This document shows, one piece after another, positions 55,093 to 64,000 of a stretch of DNA of 64,000 nucleotides (position 1 is its first letter; each line of letters begins with the position of its first letter). Below the pieces are notes generated by a model. The model had not been told where the DNA came from, made no database searches, and saw only the letters and a list, made by a program, of their open reading frames with translations. Made by a program: the position numbers and the translations under genes. This stretch comes from Pisaster brevispinus (lineage: Eukaryota > Echinodermata > Asteroidea > Forcipulatida > Asteriidae). Where the stretch lies: NCBI GenBank assembly GCA_023634235.1, contig JAMKCF010000003.1:13300742-13364741 (forward strand), in the 5' to 3' direction.

Positions 55093-55796
55093 TATAATTA
55101 ATCTTTTTCCCTTGACCTTTTTACCTAAAGGTGACCTCAGTCCTCCAACATCCTCCACACCCATTGTTTGGACTTGGACTTGGATAAGATTGGAGTGCCT
55201 GACCCAGTGATAAGCAATTGTTATTTGGCCCTACACCCCTCAGTCCTTCTGAACCCTTCATTTTGGCACAGAGAAATACAGAAGAATCTGGGAGGGGTAA
55301 AGCTTAAGTCTCCCAATGCACCCATGCATCTGCAACAGTGACTTGAAAACAACAGAGGGCGGTTCAACTGACAAAATAATTAAAGCTATAACAAAATGAT
55401 ACCCTGCAAAATAAATGTGGTTAAATTCCAAAAAGGACCAAGTGATGCGTAAATGTGACATACATGTATTGCAATTCAAAGGTTTCCCTTTGAGAGTGAT
55501 AGAAAAAGACACATGAAAGACTTTAGTAAACCACTTTACTCTAAACAACTTTGTTATGTTTATTTTGTTATTTGGATGTAGCCATTTTAGTTACGAAAAA
55601 CCCAATTAACTTATTCAGATTTGGTTTGGAAACAACACAGACCAAGTTTGTTACGTATTTGGTTGTTTTCTGGTGACAAGCACACCTAACAAAAGAAGAT
55701 GAGATCTTGAATTATTTACTGTGCGTAACAGTCCACCTGTGAGACTGATTAAACAAAAATGTGGTCTTTCTAATTGAACACCACAAAACCTCCTTA

Positions 55797-56025
55797 ACCT
55801 TTTTTCTGGAAAGAAGTAAAGCAGTCACCATAGGGAGAAAGAAATAACCCACATTGTGTCAAAATGCTTAATATTGTACTCCCGGTAATACAAAGAGTCT
55901 GCAAACCTCCTGAATTGTAATATTATCTGAGAGGTTCAGAGTCCAGAATAAGGGGGAACCCAGGCCAGCAAGCAATTTGTCAGGATTTTTTCACAATCTT
56001 CCAATCTCAACCCTGGTACACACAA
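55797..56025 (+). repeat. Dispersed repeat family K, uninterrupted copy
   Basis: 'agtaaagcagtcaccatagggagaaa', 'agagtctgcaaacctcctgaattgtaat' and 'gggggaacccaggccagcaagc...caggattttttcacaatc'. It serves as the reference for the split copies at 9518 and 63053. The stretch 55093-55796 shows nothing recognisable. Confidence 0.7.
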
Positions 56026-56389
56026 ACGCCCATTGAAAGGACAGCCTTATTCATGTACATGTAATACACATAAAGGTCAAAATTGTCAGCATACTATGTA
56101 CAAAAGTCTACATCTAATGTTATCAAATCGGTTTTCTGATTCAATATCTTTCCTTGGATTTAATAGTTCACAATAGTCCGATGTCTGCTTTGTCCACTCC
56201 AAGCAAGCGATTAAAGAAGTTCAACTGTCAGATGCACAATTGGCACCAGGCAAAGAAGCTTAAAAATACCATTAAAAGAAAACTGAATGAAATGCTTTTA
56301 AACATTTCATACAATTGTGCATTTTACCACAATTTCAAATTGGATAGGAATTTCACTCTATTTTGATTGTGTTTTTACTATTTCATTGT

Positions 56390-56910
56390 GAGTGACAGAA
56401 GTCTATTCCCTCTGCCTCGCAACCATGGGCAGCGCGCCGTATCGATACCTCTCGTCGCTAAACCCCTGGGAGGGAAACACTGAAAATCAATGCTGATTGG
56501 CCAACCAAAATGTACTGCTTTGCGTGCATGCTTGTTAAAAACATTCGAACGCTTGTAGGGCTCTCAATACGCGCATGTAAAAATGCACGTATTATTTAGT
56601 CACCCTAAACTGCATACAGTTAGACGAATCACAAGATCGAAAAAGAATGAGAGGGGGCCAGTTGCTCCATGACTTGATGCGTCCTTTGACAGCGCGCTCT
56701 GCGTAGTCTCTAACACAGAATGGATCAACCACAGGACTAATTAAAATATCCAATATATTTGGATATTTTAAAGTCACACTTCCAGGGGTTACAATCGAGC
56801 AAGGCATTCTGGGAAAGAAAACAAAATGGCGCGTCGAGATCGTACACCACTGGGAACGAGGTTGTCTATTCCCTAGACTCATATATAATGTATACAATGC
56901 CCGAAATAAA
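56390..56910 (+). promoter_or_regulatory. CpG-richer island, possible promoter
   Basis: Contains 'ctgattggccaacc' (CCAAT type, about 56493) and 'gcattctgggaaag' followed by 'aaaatggcgcgtcg' (about 56805-56835). These resemble ZNF143-type and YY1-type core-promoter elements. Two very short frames start here (ATG 56425, 23 codons; ATG 56826, 16 codons), but no gene can be built. Confidence 0.3.
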
Positions 56911-57642
56911 GAGAGTCCCCCAAATGTTCCTATACCCAAACATACTCTTCCCCTCTTGTACAGCAGTACCCCCCTCTCTACCCTGAAACACCTCTAAAGA
57001 ATTTCTGAGAATCCCAGAGCACAATGAAGACACAATGGGAGTGGTCCACCGTGCTGCATATCAAACACTAAACAACAACAAAATAGTAAGCCAAAAAAGC
57101 ACTTTGATCTAAAATATTCGTGTTGTCATACATCAATTTTGAGAGCCGCTTTTTACGCGGTGAAACTTTTGGTGACAAAAAGTAGCTGTATTAAAATAAA
57201 AAAACCTGTCAGAATCGGAGACTAAAGGTGTCATCGGGATTGTTCATCTACATTGTATCTGGTTATGCGGACAAGATTCGGAATCTATTGATTTATTGCG
57301 TTATTGATTGTGCACAATCCTCTTCCGGGCAGATGGTATTTGCTCCTCGTACATGTATATAGTGTACATGTGTTTAATAGTAGGAAGGGTCAGGGTGTGT
57401 GGATAATGGGTACGATTGACTATGGGGCATCTCGCTCCACTGAGAAGATTACAGCAAGGGTAAATCGAGAGTGGGCGGGGGGATGGGGAGAGTGGTGGGT
57501 GGACCTGAAATCATGAGGCCTTATGGGCAATTACCAATGTTAGCCGCAAGCTTTAAGAGTTTTGTGAAACCAAGCACAATTAAACTCTCCTTACATTTTC
57601 ATTCAATGAATGTATTGACAACTTAAAGAGTACAAACAACAT

Positions 57643-57828
57643 ATAAAGCTGTTAAGCAGAAAACGGTGCTCAGTCAATTTATCTGCCTAGCAATATGTAG
57701 CAGGGAACCAGTCACAAACAATACACTTACAGAGAGTTGTGGCTTGGAACCTGTTTCTGCTAAGCGTTTTCTTTTTCTGCGCTGAGCAATTTTGTTGTGC
57801 TTGCAAACCTTCAAGAAATTGAGCACTG
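57643..57828. mobile_element. MITE family A, copy A9 (old)
   Basis: Recognisable from 'aaagctgttaagcagaaaac', 'gggaaccagtcacaaacaatacact' and 'ctggaacctgtttctgctaagc'-like blocks. The termini are eroded. Confidence 0.5.
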
Positions 57829-57973
57829 GTCTTGGAAGAACATGTACATGTGTTCCAAATGTCTGATAGCAAAAGAAAATTGAAGCTAAGTTGGTATTGC
57901 ACGGAAGTGACACATTACTAAGCTCACTTAATTGCATTTCAAGCCCAACATTCCAATCCCTCACCTAGAGATC

Positions 57974-58082
57974 AGGGCCCAATATCATGGTTTTGCTTAC
58001 CGCAGAACTATGCGCTTACGCGTGATTCTGCAGACTTTAAGCGCAGAATTCCACGGTAAGCATGTACATGAAATTGGACCCA
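57974..58082. mobile_element. MITE family B, copy B7 (internally deleted)
   Basis: 'agggcccaatatcatggttttgcttaccgcag' to 'ccacggtaagcatgtacatgaaattggaccca', with only about 50 bp between the arms. Confidence 0.8.
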
Positions 58083-58623
58083 GGTAAGTAATAATAGTCA
58101 ACCCTCAAGACAAAATAATGGATCAGTTGAGTACATTATAATGACAGAATGTTTTGGGGTTGGTTTTTTTTATGGGAAGTTTGAGCCCAAATTGCTTGCG
58201 TTATTTATTTATTTATTTGTTTTGCCAGGCATGATGCCATTATAGTTTGTTCTCTTCCAAAATGAGTTTAGGACCATTAAGTACACATGCAGCGTCCTTG
58301 TGCTGTGTTTAGACAGTTACAGCAGAACGTGCTCAGTGCAACTCATAAAGCCACTAATTGATCGTGGCTATCTCTGTAATTCTGTAATTATGCTGGATTT
58401 GCCTTTAGACATTTCCATGGTAGCTTCAGCTCAATTCGAGGCCATTTCTGCATGCTATTCTCCGTTATTAAGTAAGCTTTCAAACCCTAAATTATACCCC
58501 CATGCAAATAACCTCATAAACTATAATGAGCCATTTGGGAGAAACTTGTCATTATTATTTCATCACATCATCCAACCACCAATAACAAGATCATAATGGC
58601 GAATAGGGAATGAGAGGAAATGT
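58083..58623. other. Unique block, candidate conserved non-coding DNA
   Basis: 58250-58600 is repeat-free, of mixed composition, and includes 'catgcaaataacctcataaactataatgagcc' with octamer-like 'atgcaaat'. A 98-codon frame runs through it but looks like no known protein. An enhancer is a guess. Confidence 0.3.
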
Positions 58624-58745
58624 TTGTTCAGTTTTAGGTGTGGGAGAAAAACCTCCATCAGGTCCAAGGTGGGATTCGAACCGGGGGTCCACAGAGGTGA
58701 AAGGCAGGGAAGGAAACCACTGAGCCAGCCTGTGCTCATCTGTAC
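58624..58745 (+). repeat. Fragment of repeat E / SINE tail
   Basis: 'gtgtgggagaaaaacctccatcaggtcc' and 'gtgggattcgaaccgggggtccacagaggtgaaaggcaggga' correspond to the 3' part of repeat E. A poly(C) run follows at 58790-58804. Confidence 0.5.
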
Positions 58746-58879
58746 TTATTTTAAGCAGCACACTTTATATGTATACCTGTATAGTTCGAACCCCCCCCCC
58801 CCCCAATCCTACCATACTTTTTTTGTGACTACATGGCAGATGGTACCATAGAGAAAGGAGTACAACCTGTGTACACACT

Positions 58880-59330
58880 GCAGTGTTCTCCCCAAGGTTA
58901 TTCAAGAACTGTTGGGCATTCAGATCCAAATTTTGCCAATTTCACCAAAGCACTCTGAATTTAAACAAGGTCCTCAGAAGTAAAAGCTCTATACTGTGCA
59001 ATCTGGGGCCATTTTAAATGGTTTCATTTTAGGATTTTTGTGAATTTTATCTTTTTGTGTGTGTGTGTGTATCCGCCACAATTTAGGTGTATCGGCCTGC
59101 ATTTAGCTTGTATCGGCAAGATACACTAGTGTGTGTTTGTTTTAGAAATCCAATCAGCCAATTACAGGGATGTGATAGGTTGTTGGGAAAAAAATCAGAA
59201 CTGTGTGCGCAAAGCGCAAAAGCTTGCGAGCACCAAAGCAAATGCAAGTGCAAATCCTACTTATTTACATTTATTTTTGGTTTTAAAAGCCTTACTCTGC
59301 AATCTGGAGCATTCTATTTGTTTTTATCTT
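58880..59330 (+). repeat. Repeat family J, copies J2 and J3
   Basis: 58880-59135 carries the full block order of J1, with a (gt)n run at about 59056-59071. 59255-59330 repeats the 'ttggttttaaaagccttactctgcaatctggagcattct' block. Confidence 0.6.
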
Positions 59331-59335
59331 CATAT

Positions 59336-62300
59336 TTTTATGAATTTGATCTTATTTTTTTTTTTTTTAATTGGGGGTGGGGGGGCTTGGGTAAAAAAAA
59401 AATTATTTTCATGGAAAAATACGGAGAAATCACATCCCTGCAATTACTCCTGAATTTGTGCGATCATTGCATAGGTTTATAAATGATACTACAAACATCG
59501 GTTGAGAAAAATTCTTAGCTGTTTACAAGTATTCGGAAACGGAGGTCAAGTCTTTTCCTCTGGTTTTCTTTGTTGATTTGTTAAGCTTACTTTCATATAT
59601 TTCATGGCAAAATTGTACTTTTCCCAACAATAAGATATAATTTTTATAGCCGCAAACTTCGTTAAACTGAAGTGTATGAGGAAACAGAATCAGGCACACG
59701 TAGAACTCAATATGATTGGGACCAACTGGGTCCCTGAAGTTTGAATGCGCACAAGACTTGCACAGTCTATCGGGAGGGGGAGAGGGGGGTCAAACACCCC
59801 TGCTCGCTATACTCTCGCTTATGCTCTCTATAACATAAATTATCTTGTCTTTGATTGATGGTACACATGTTACATGCAATTACTTTCACTGCAGTTATCG
59901 ATCACAGCCCGCCTCATTCATCAAGGCAGCATGAACGCCTTGTGCAAACGCTTCTCCCCGCGGCTATTAGACCCTGCGTACAAGATTGAACATTAATGAA
60001 CAATGTCTAAGAAAACGGAACAAATAATTGAGCAGCGTCCCTGCGATGACTGGATATAGAGCAAACAGGCCAACAATGGTTGAAGGAGGTTCTGTGATGT
60101 TAGCACAGTGGACGAGATAGAACCACTGTGTCAATACATAAAATGATCTCGATACTCCACTTTGTTTGCTTTTCCTACGGAGTATTGTTTGAATTAGATC
60201 ACCGTTAGATGGAACTTCAAGGTAAAATAGAGCCCACTTTCAATTCATTATTGAGTAGCTTTGTGCAGCGACAGTTCCCCAAAACTTGATCAATACTCTG
60301 AGTATTTGAAGAGGAAAGGTTATTCATTTTTAAAAATCGCATTTCCTGAGGTTATGTCAAGAGAAATATTGTTTTGGGTCAAGCATTTTGAAAAAATATA
60401 GCGGAAATTTAATTACCTAGGTTTCTTTTTTAGTGTTGTGCCAGTGAAGAAGTGTAATAAAGTATTTTAGAAAATAACAATTAAAAATAAATGTATTGAA
60501 TTATAAGTAGTAAGCTTAATTGCAAACCATAAACCTAAAAATAAACAATTTACAAATAATTTAAAACTAGAACACATCACAACGAGTGAATAGCCATAAA
60601 ACAAAAAAGGAAGGGAAAAAAACGCCCCAAAAATTAACAAATAAATTAAACCAAACCCTTAAGAAAAGATAAGAGATGCAATTACAATAATTTGCGTTGT
60701 CAATTTTGAAAAAGTAATGATTTGCGTAGAGGTGCTTTAGGCTTGTATAGCACAAGCTATTTTTTGACCTTTCTCGTGAAAAATAAGTGAGATTGTACTT
60801 TATGCTATCAAACAATGACAATGAATTCCTTAAGAACAGCATACAACTGAAGGACATTTCCAGACACAGCAAGACTCTGTGACTGGTTTTCCAATTCTCA
60901 ATAGCACAGCTGAGAAACCAAATAACGAAGACATCAGCTGACCAGCTGACAGGTGGTTTGCCTGTTGTAAAAATACTGGGGGTTCCCTGACGATTTCTGT
61001 TAATATTTTTACTTTTATTTTGAGAGCTGTTGGACATCTGAGACAAGTTCATACAACGTCTGACTCCTCAAAATAATGTCTGTATGCTTCACAATTATTA
61101 TACAATGTCAAATAATGCCATATGGATTAATTTGCAGCATTTGAAGTCGTTTTGTTTTTTCTTCTGTGGATTCTGAATGAGGGATTTTGGCCTGAAATGC
61201 TAGCATTTTCTATAATAGACAATTCCCTTCAGTATGCCTCCTCTAAAAAAAAACCTATAACTTGACGCTAATTTGTCGTCAGACTTGTTGGCAAGTGTTC
61301 TTGTAAAAGGTTTCTCCTAAACACGATCAGAGCATACAGATCGAAACGTTAGGCTTGTTATGTTATTCTCAGAACCACCACAGCTCATCGGAGACTTGTT
61401 ACATGGTGTCTCAACAAACCTCACTTGATTGTATCATCACCATGCAAGGTTTCAAATCCTACAAAAGCAGACGTGTTTCTTTTAGTCAACAATGTTGTGT
61501 TTACATTGCCCTTTAACACGCAGTCATGCAACTGCAGTTTGTCAAAAGAAAAGAGGTGCAAGTGTCAATTTCCAGGCACAGCTTTTTTTTCTGTGTTTTT
61601 CAATTTTCAATGGCACAACTGAGAAACGCAAATCCAGGAAATCAGGAGATCAGCTGAGAAGTTGAAAGCCTGAATACTCATGTAGGGATCACATAAATGT
61701 GGGTGTATTTGTTTTTAAAATCTAGCTTGTGTGACAGCGTAACCATTCAGATACCGTTGTGGTCAAACTGCAGTGTGTGTGTGCAGTGTGGCCTGACACA
61801 CGCCAACTTACTGGGTACTTTTAACAATGGAACAATGCTACCCACAAGGTTTTCTTTGTTCTAGTGGTACCCCACAGAGAATTTCTTCAGGAAAGGGAAT
61901 TTAATAGAACAACAATGGAAGTACCCCGTAACTGCCGTATGTGTGTTTGCAAAGTGTAGACATTATAATGCCTACACTGTGTTGCTTGGCTTTATTCTGA
62001 TGGGTCCAAGGTTCAATGTCTGAACTGACCTAAATCCACAATGAGTAGCTCTTTCGTTGTTTATATAAAGTATTGTTAGGGTTACATTATATTGAATGAA
62101 AGCGGAGCTCTGTTGTTAGTACATGTACTTCAAAAGGTAGACTTACACGAACGTGTTACTATGCTGCTGATTCCTAAATATACCTAAAGTCCACTGTCCG
62201 GATTAAGCATTTTCGGCTACGGCTGCAATGACAGCACTTAGAAATATGGCTCTTTGGCAATCCGGCTATAGCCAATGCCGATGCCATCAATGTGGAAACG

Positions 62301-62406
62301 GCCGAACATTATGGCAGAATGCTTTGCGGTGCTTGCACATGAAGAGTAACTGTGATTTGCGGTGGCTCTAAAAAAGATTAAAAAGTACCGAAATTGTTAC
62401 ACCATA
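59336..62406. other. Intergenic DNA with a candidate conserved block
   Basis: 59880-60080 stands out as a repeat-free, GC-balanced island (see findings). 60460-61060 is AT-rich with an unsupported 161-codon minus frame of low complexity. 62180-62300 has imperfect inverted 'cggctacggctgcaatg' motifs related to the palindrome at 10888. No gene is recognised. Confidence 0.4.
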
Positions 62407-62723
62407 GGGTCCCAATTTCTTGGCACTGCTTAACCGTGGAATTTTGCGCTTACAGCCATAGAATCCTGGGCCCAATTTCATAGAGCTGCTTAAGCACAAA
62501 AAGTAGCTAAGCACAAACAAATTATGCTTACCAGAATAAGGTTACCAGCCAAACTACCATGTCCCATGTACAATTTGTGACTGGTACCCTGCTCATTTCT
62601 GCTTAGCAAACAATTGTTAAGCAATATTTTCTGCTTAAGCAGCTCTATGAAATTGGGCCCTGTGCTTTACAGGGTGCCATAAGCACAGGATTGTGTGGTT
62701 AGCAGAGCCATGAAATTGGGCCC
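62407..62723. mobile_element. MITE family B (B8) with family A (A10) inserted
   Basis: B8 ends 'agggtcccaatttcttggcactgcttaaccg' and 'gcagagccatgaaattgggccca' enclose a full-length A10 (62467-62661, 'tgggcccaatttcatagagc' to 'gctctatgaaattgggccc'). A10 landed between 'ccatagaatcc' and 'tgtgctttacagg' of B8. Confidence 0.9.
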
Positions 62724-63052
62724 AGGTCTCTTCAGAGCCACCACAACTCATATAAGAGAGATAGATTTCATGTACATGGTGTTACCGTAAACCTTTCACC
62801 AGATTTTACCTTCACCATGCAAAGTTTCAAATGCTAAATAACTGTTCAGTTGCAACATTGTAGGAATTTTCTTTCTTTGGCCAGCACACAACACTTTCTT
62901 CTAGTGTTATTCTGTGAGGTTTTTTCTGGCAATGATTACATTGTATCAAGAGAAAATCAGCTGACCAGCTGAAAAGTTGAGTGTCTGCCTTCCTCATACA
63001 TGGACACCCTAAGAATTGTTCTGTATGCGAAAAAGGTTAATTCAATCTAACA

Positions 63053-63480
63053 GGAATGAGATTTGAGTTAAATGTGAACATTCCTGAAAACTGGCCTGCG
63101 TGTCCAGGGGTGGATTTCACAAAGAGTTAAGACTATAGTCTTATCTCAAGTTAGGACGAGTTACTCGTCCTAACTTAGGACTAGCCTTAAGTTTTTAATA
63201 ACTCCTAGAACTAGTCCTAAGTTAGGACTATCTTTGTGAAATCGACCCCTGGTTCCCCTTATTCTAAACCCGGAATCTCTCAGATGTTACATACATGTAC
63301 AGTTCAGGAGGTTTACAGACTCTGTGCATTGCCAGAAATACACAACTACAGGTTTGGGCACAATGTGGAGCATTCCTTTCTCCCTTTGGTGACTGCTTTA
63401 CTTCTTTCAAGAAAATTTAATAATGGCTCGATGAGATTTTGAAAACAAATCCTGAAATCAGGCAAAAATCCTGAGAAATC
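63053..63480 (-). repeat. Repeat family K, minus strand, split by stem-loop C2
   Basis: 'attcctgaaaactggcctgc' and 'ggttccccttattctaaaccc...ctctcag', 'tcaggaggtttacagactctg', 'cctttctccctttggtgactgctttact' are the inverse of 55797-56025. C2 (63104-63252; ends caggggtggatttcacaaag and ctttgtgaaatcgacccctgg) interrupts it. No feature is seen from 63481 to 64000. Confidence 0.75.
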
Positions 63481-64000
63481 ACACTCCTTCTTTAAAATTC
63501 TTGAATGCTGATTCTCAATAAGTACAACAGAAAAAACACTTTGGCAAAGCACAGTTTTGGGTCAAAGGCAGCTGTACATTTGGTTATTTTATGTGTCAAC
63601 TGTGATTTAAAAAATGAAAGATTGAGAACTTCTACAGTGTCAATTTAGCTTGTGTGGTGATCCTTTAGTTTCTAAACTCACTTTGTGTTCATAAAAAAAA
63701 ACAGCATAAAATTAAATGTAAAAACAAGTTTTTAAACTTTTCTTAAAGCTGATTTTCATTTCAATAGGGACAGATTCTCAATTTTGCTTCTTCTCTGGGC
63801 AAATAAACAACAAGAATTTGCCCAAGATTTGAGTGGTAAAATAATGCATTCATTTAATGACCAAAAATATTGTCATTCCCGGCAAACATATGAAGTCAAA
63901 AAAAGACATCTGCCATCTTTAAAATAACCTCCCAGCAGTAATCTTCCAAGGAATTGGGTTAATCTTAATCTAACCTCACTCCCTCTTGAATATGGGTCTT

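Noticed and set aside
58300..58596. 98-codon plus-strand frame
   Set aside because: Starts within a unique block but shows no known motif; non-coding conservation is as likely. Kept only as a candidate regulatory block.
60567..61052. 161-codon minus-strand frame
   Set aside because: AT-rich, Phe/Leu/Asn/Ser-biased, no motif, no splice context; most likely chance in low-GC DNA.
1..64000. Bacterial-type systems (operon, CRISPR, toxin-antitoxin, phage)
   Set aside because: Spliced eukaryotic genes, SINEs and MITEs throughout; no spaced direct-repeat array, Shine-Dalgarno-led gene strings or prophage genes.

Overview
The window reads as nuclear DNA of an animal. It is AT-rich, has long introns with GT-AG boundaries, and is packed with short inverted-repeat transposons and tRNA-derived SINEs. 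Orthologues of tektin-1, RMND1, SLC25A1 and RUSF1, together with the repeat landscape, suggest a marine invertebrate deuterostome. An echinoderm, possibly a sea star, is my best guess, but this is inference and no species can be read from the sequence. There is no bacterial operon, CRISPR array, rRNA gene or functional tRNA gene. Four protein genes can be assembled exon by exon, and a fifth is represented only by its last exon. From left to right: RUSF1 (minus, four 5' exons at 4124-2119, running off the left edge); RMND1 (plus, nine coding exons, 6700-15718, 479 aa); TEKT1 (minus, five coding exons, 21042-17969, 402 aa); SLC25A1 (plus, six coding exons, 22647-38617, 348 aa); and an unidentified minus-strand terminal exon at 44940-44830 with a poly(A) signal. 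Every exon junction was checked for reading phase. Orientation alternates: RUSF1 and RMND1 are divergent, RMND1 and TEKT1 converge, and TEKT1 and SLC25A1 are divergent and may share a roughly 0.8 kb promoter interval. RMND1 (inner-membrane factor for mitochondrial translation) and SLC25A1 (inner-membrane citrate carrier) act in mitochondria, TEKT1 in ciliary microtubule doublets, and RUSF1 has no settled animal function. I see no shared pathway. From about 38.6 kb to the right end only the 44.8 kb exon looks coding. The rest is repeats plus unique AT-rich DNA with a few possible regulatory islands (56.4-56.9, 58.25-58.6 and 59.88-60.08 kb). The most striking content is the mobile DNA. There are about ten copies of one MITE family (A) and eight of another (B) sharing its outer tip, plus a third (F), stem-loop elements C and D, element families E, J, K and M, three SINE types, a pogo-like MITE with TA duplication, a Harbinger-like MITE with TAA duplication, a MITE with AAAT duplication, and a 5'-truncated LINE with an 8-bp duplication. 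Many are nested (LINE in MITE in repeat K; MITEs in SINEs; A in B; two elements in F), so their relative insertion order can be read directly. I found no clearly new biochemical system. The strongest leads are these MITE families, a hairpin tandem array between RUSF1 and RMND1, and the unidentified 44.8 kb exon.
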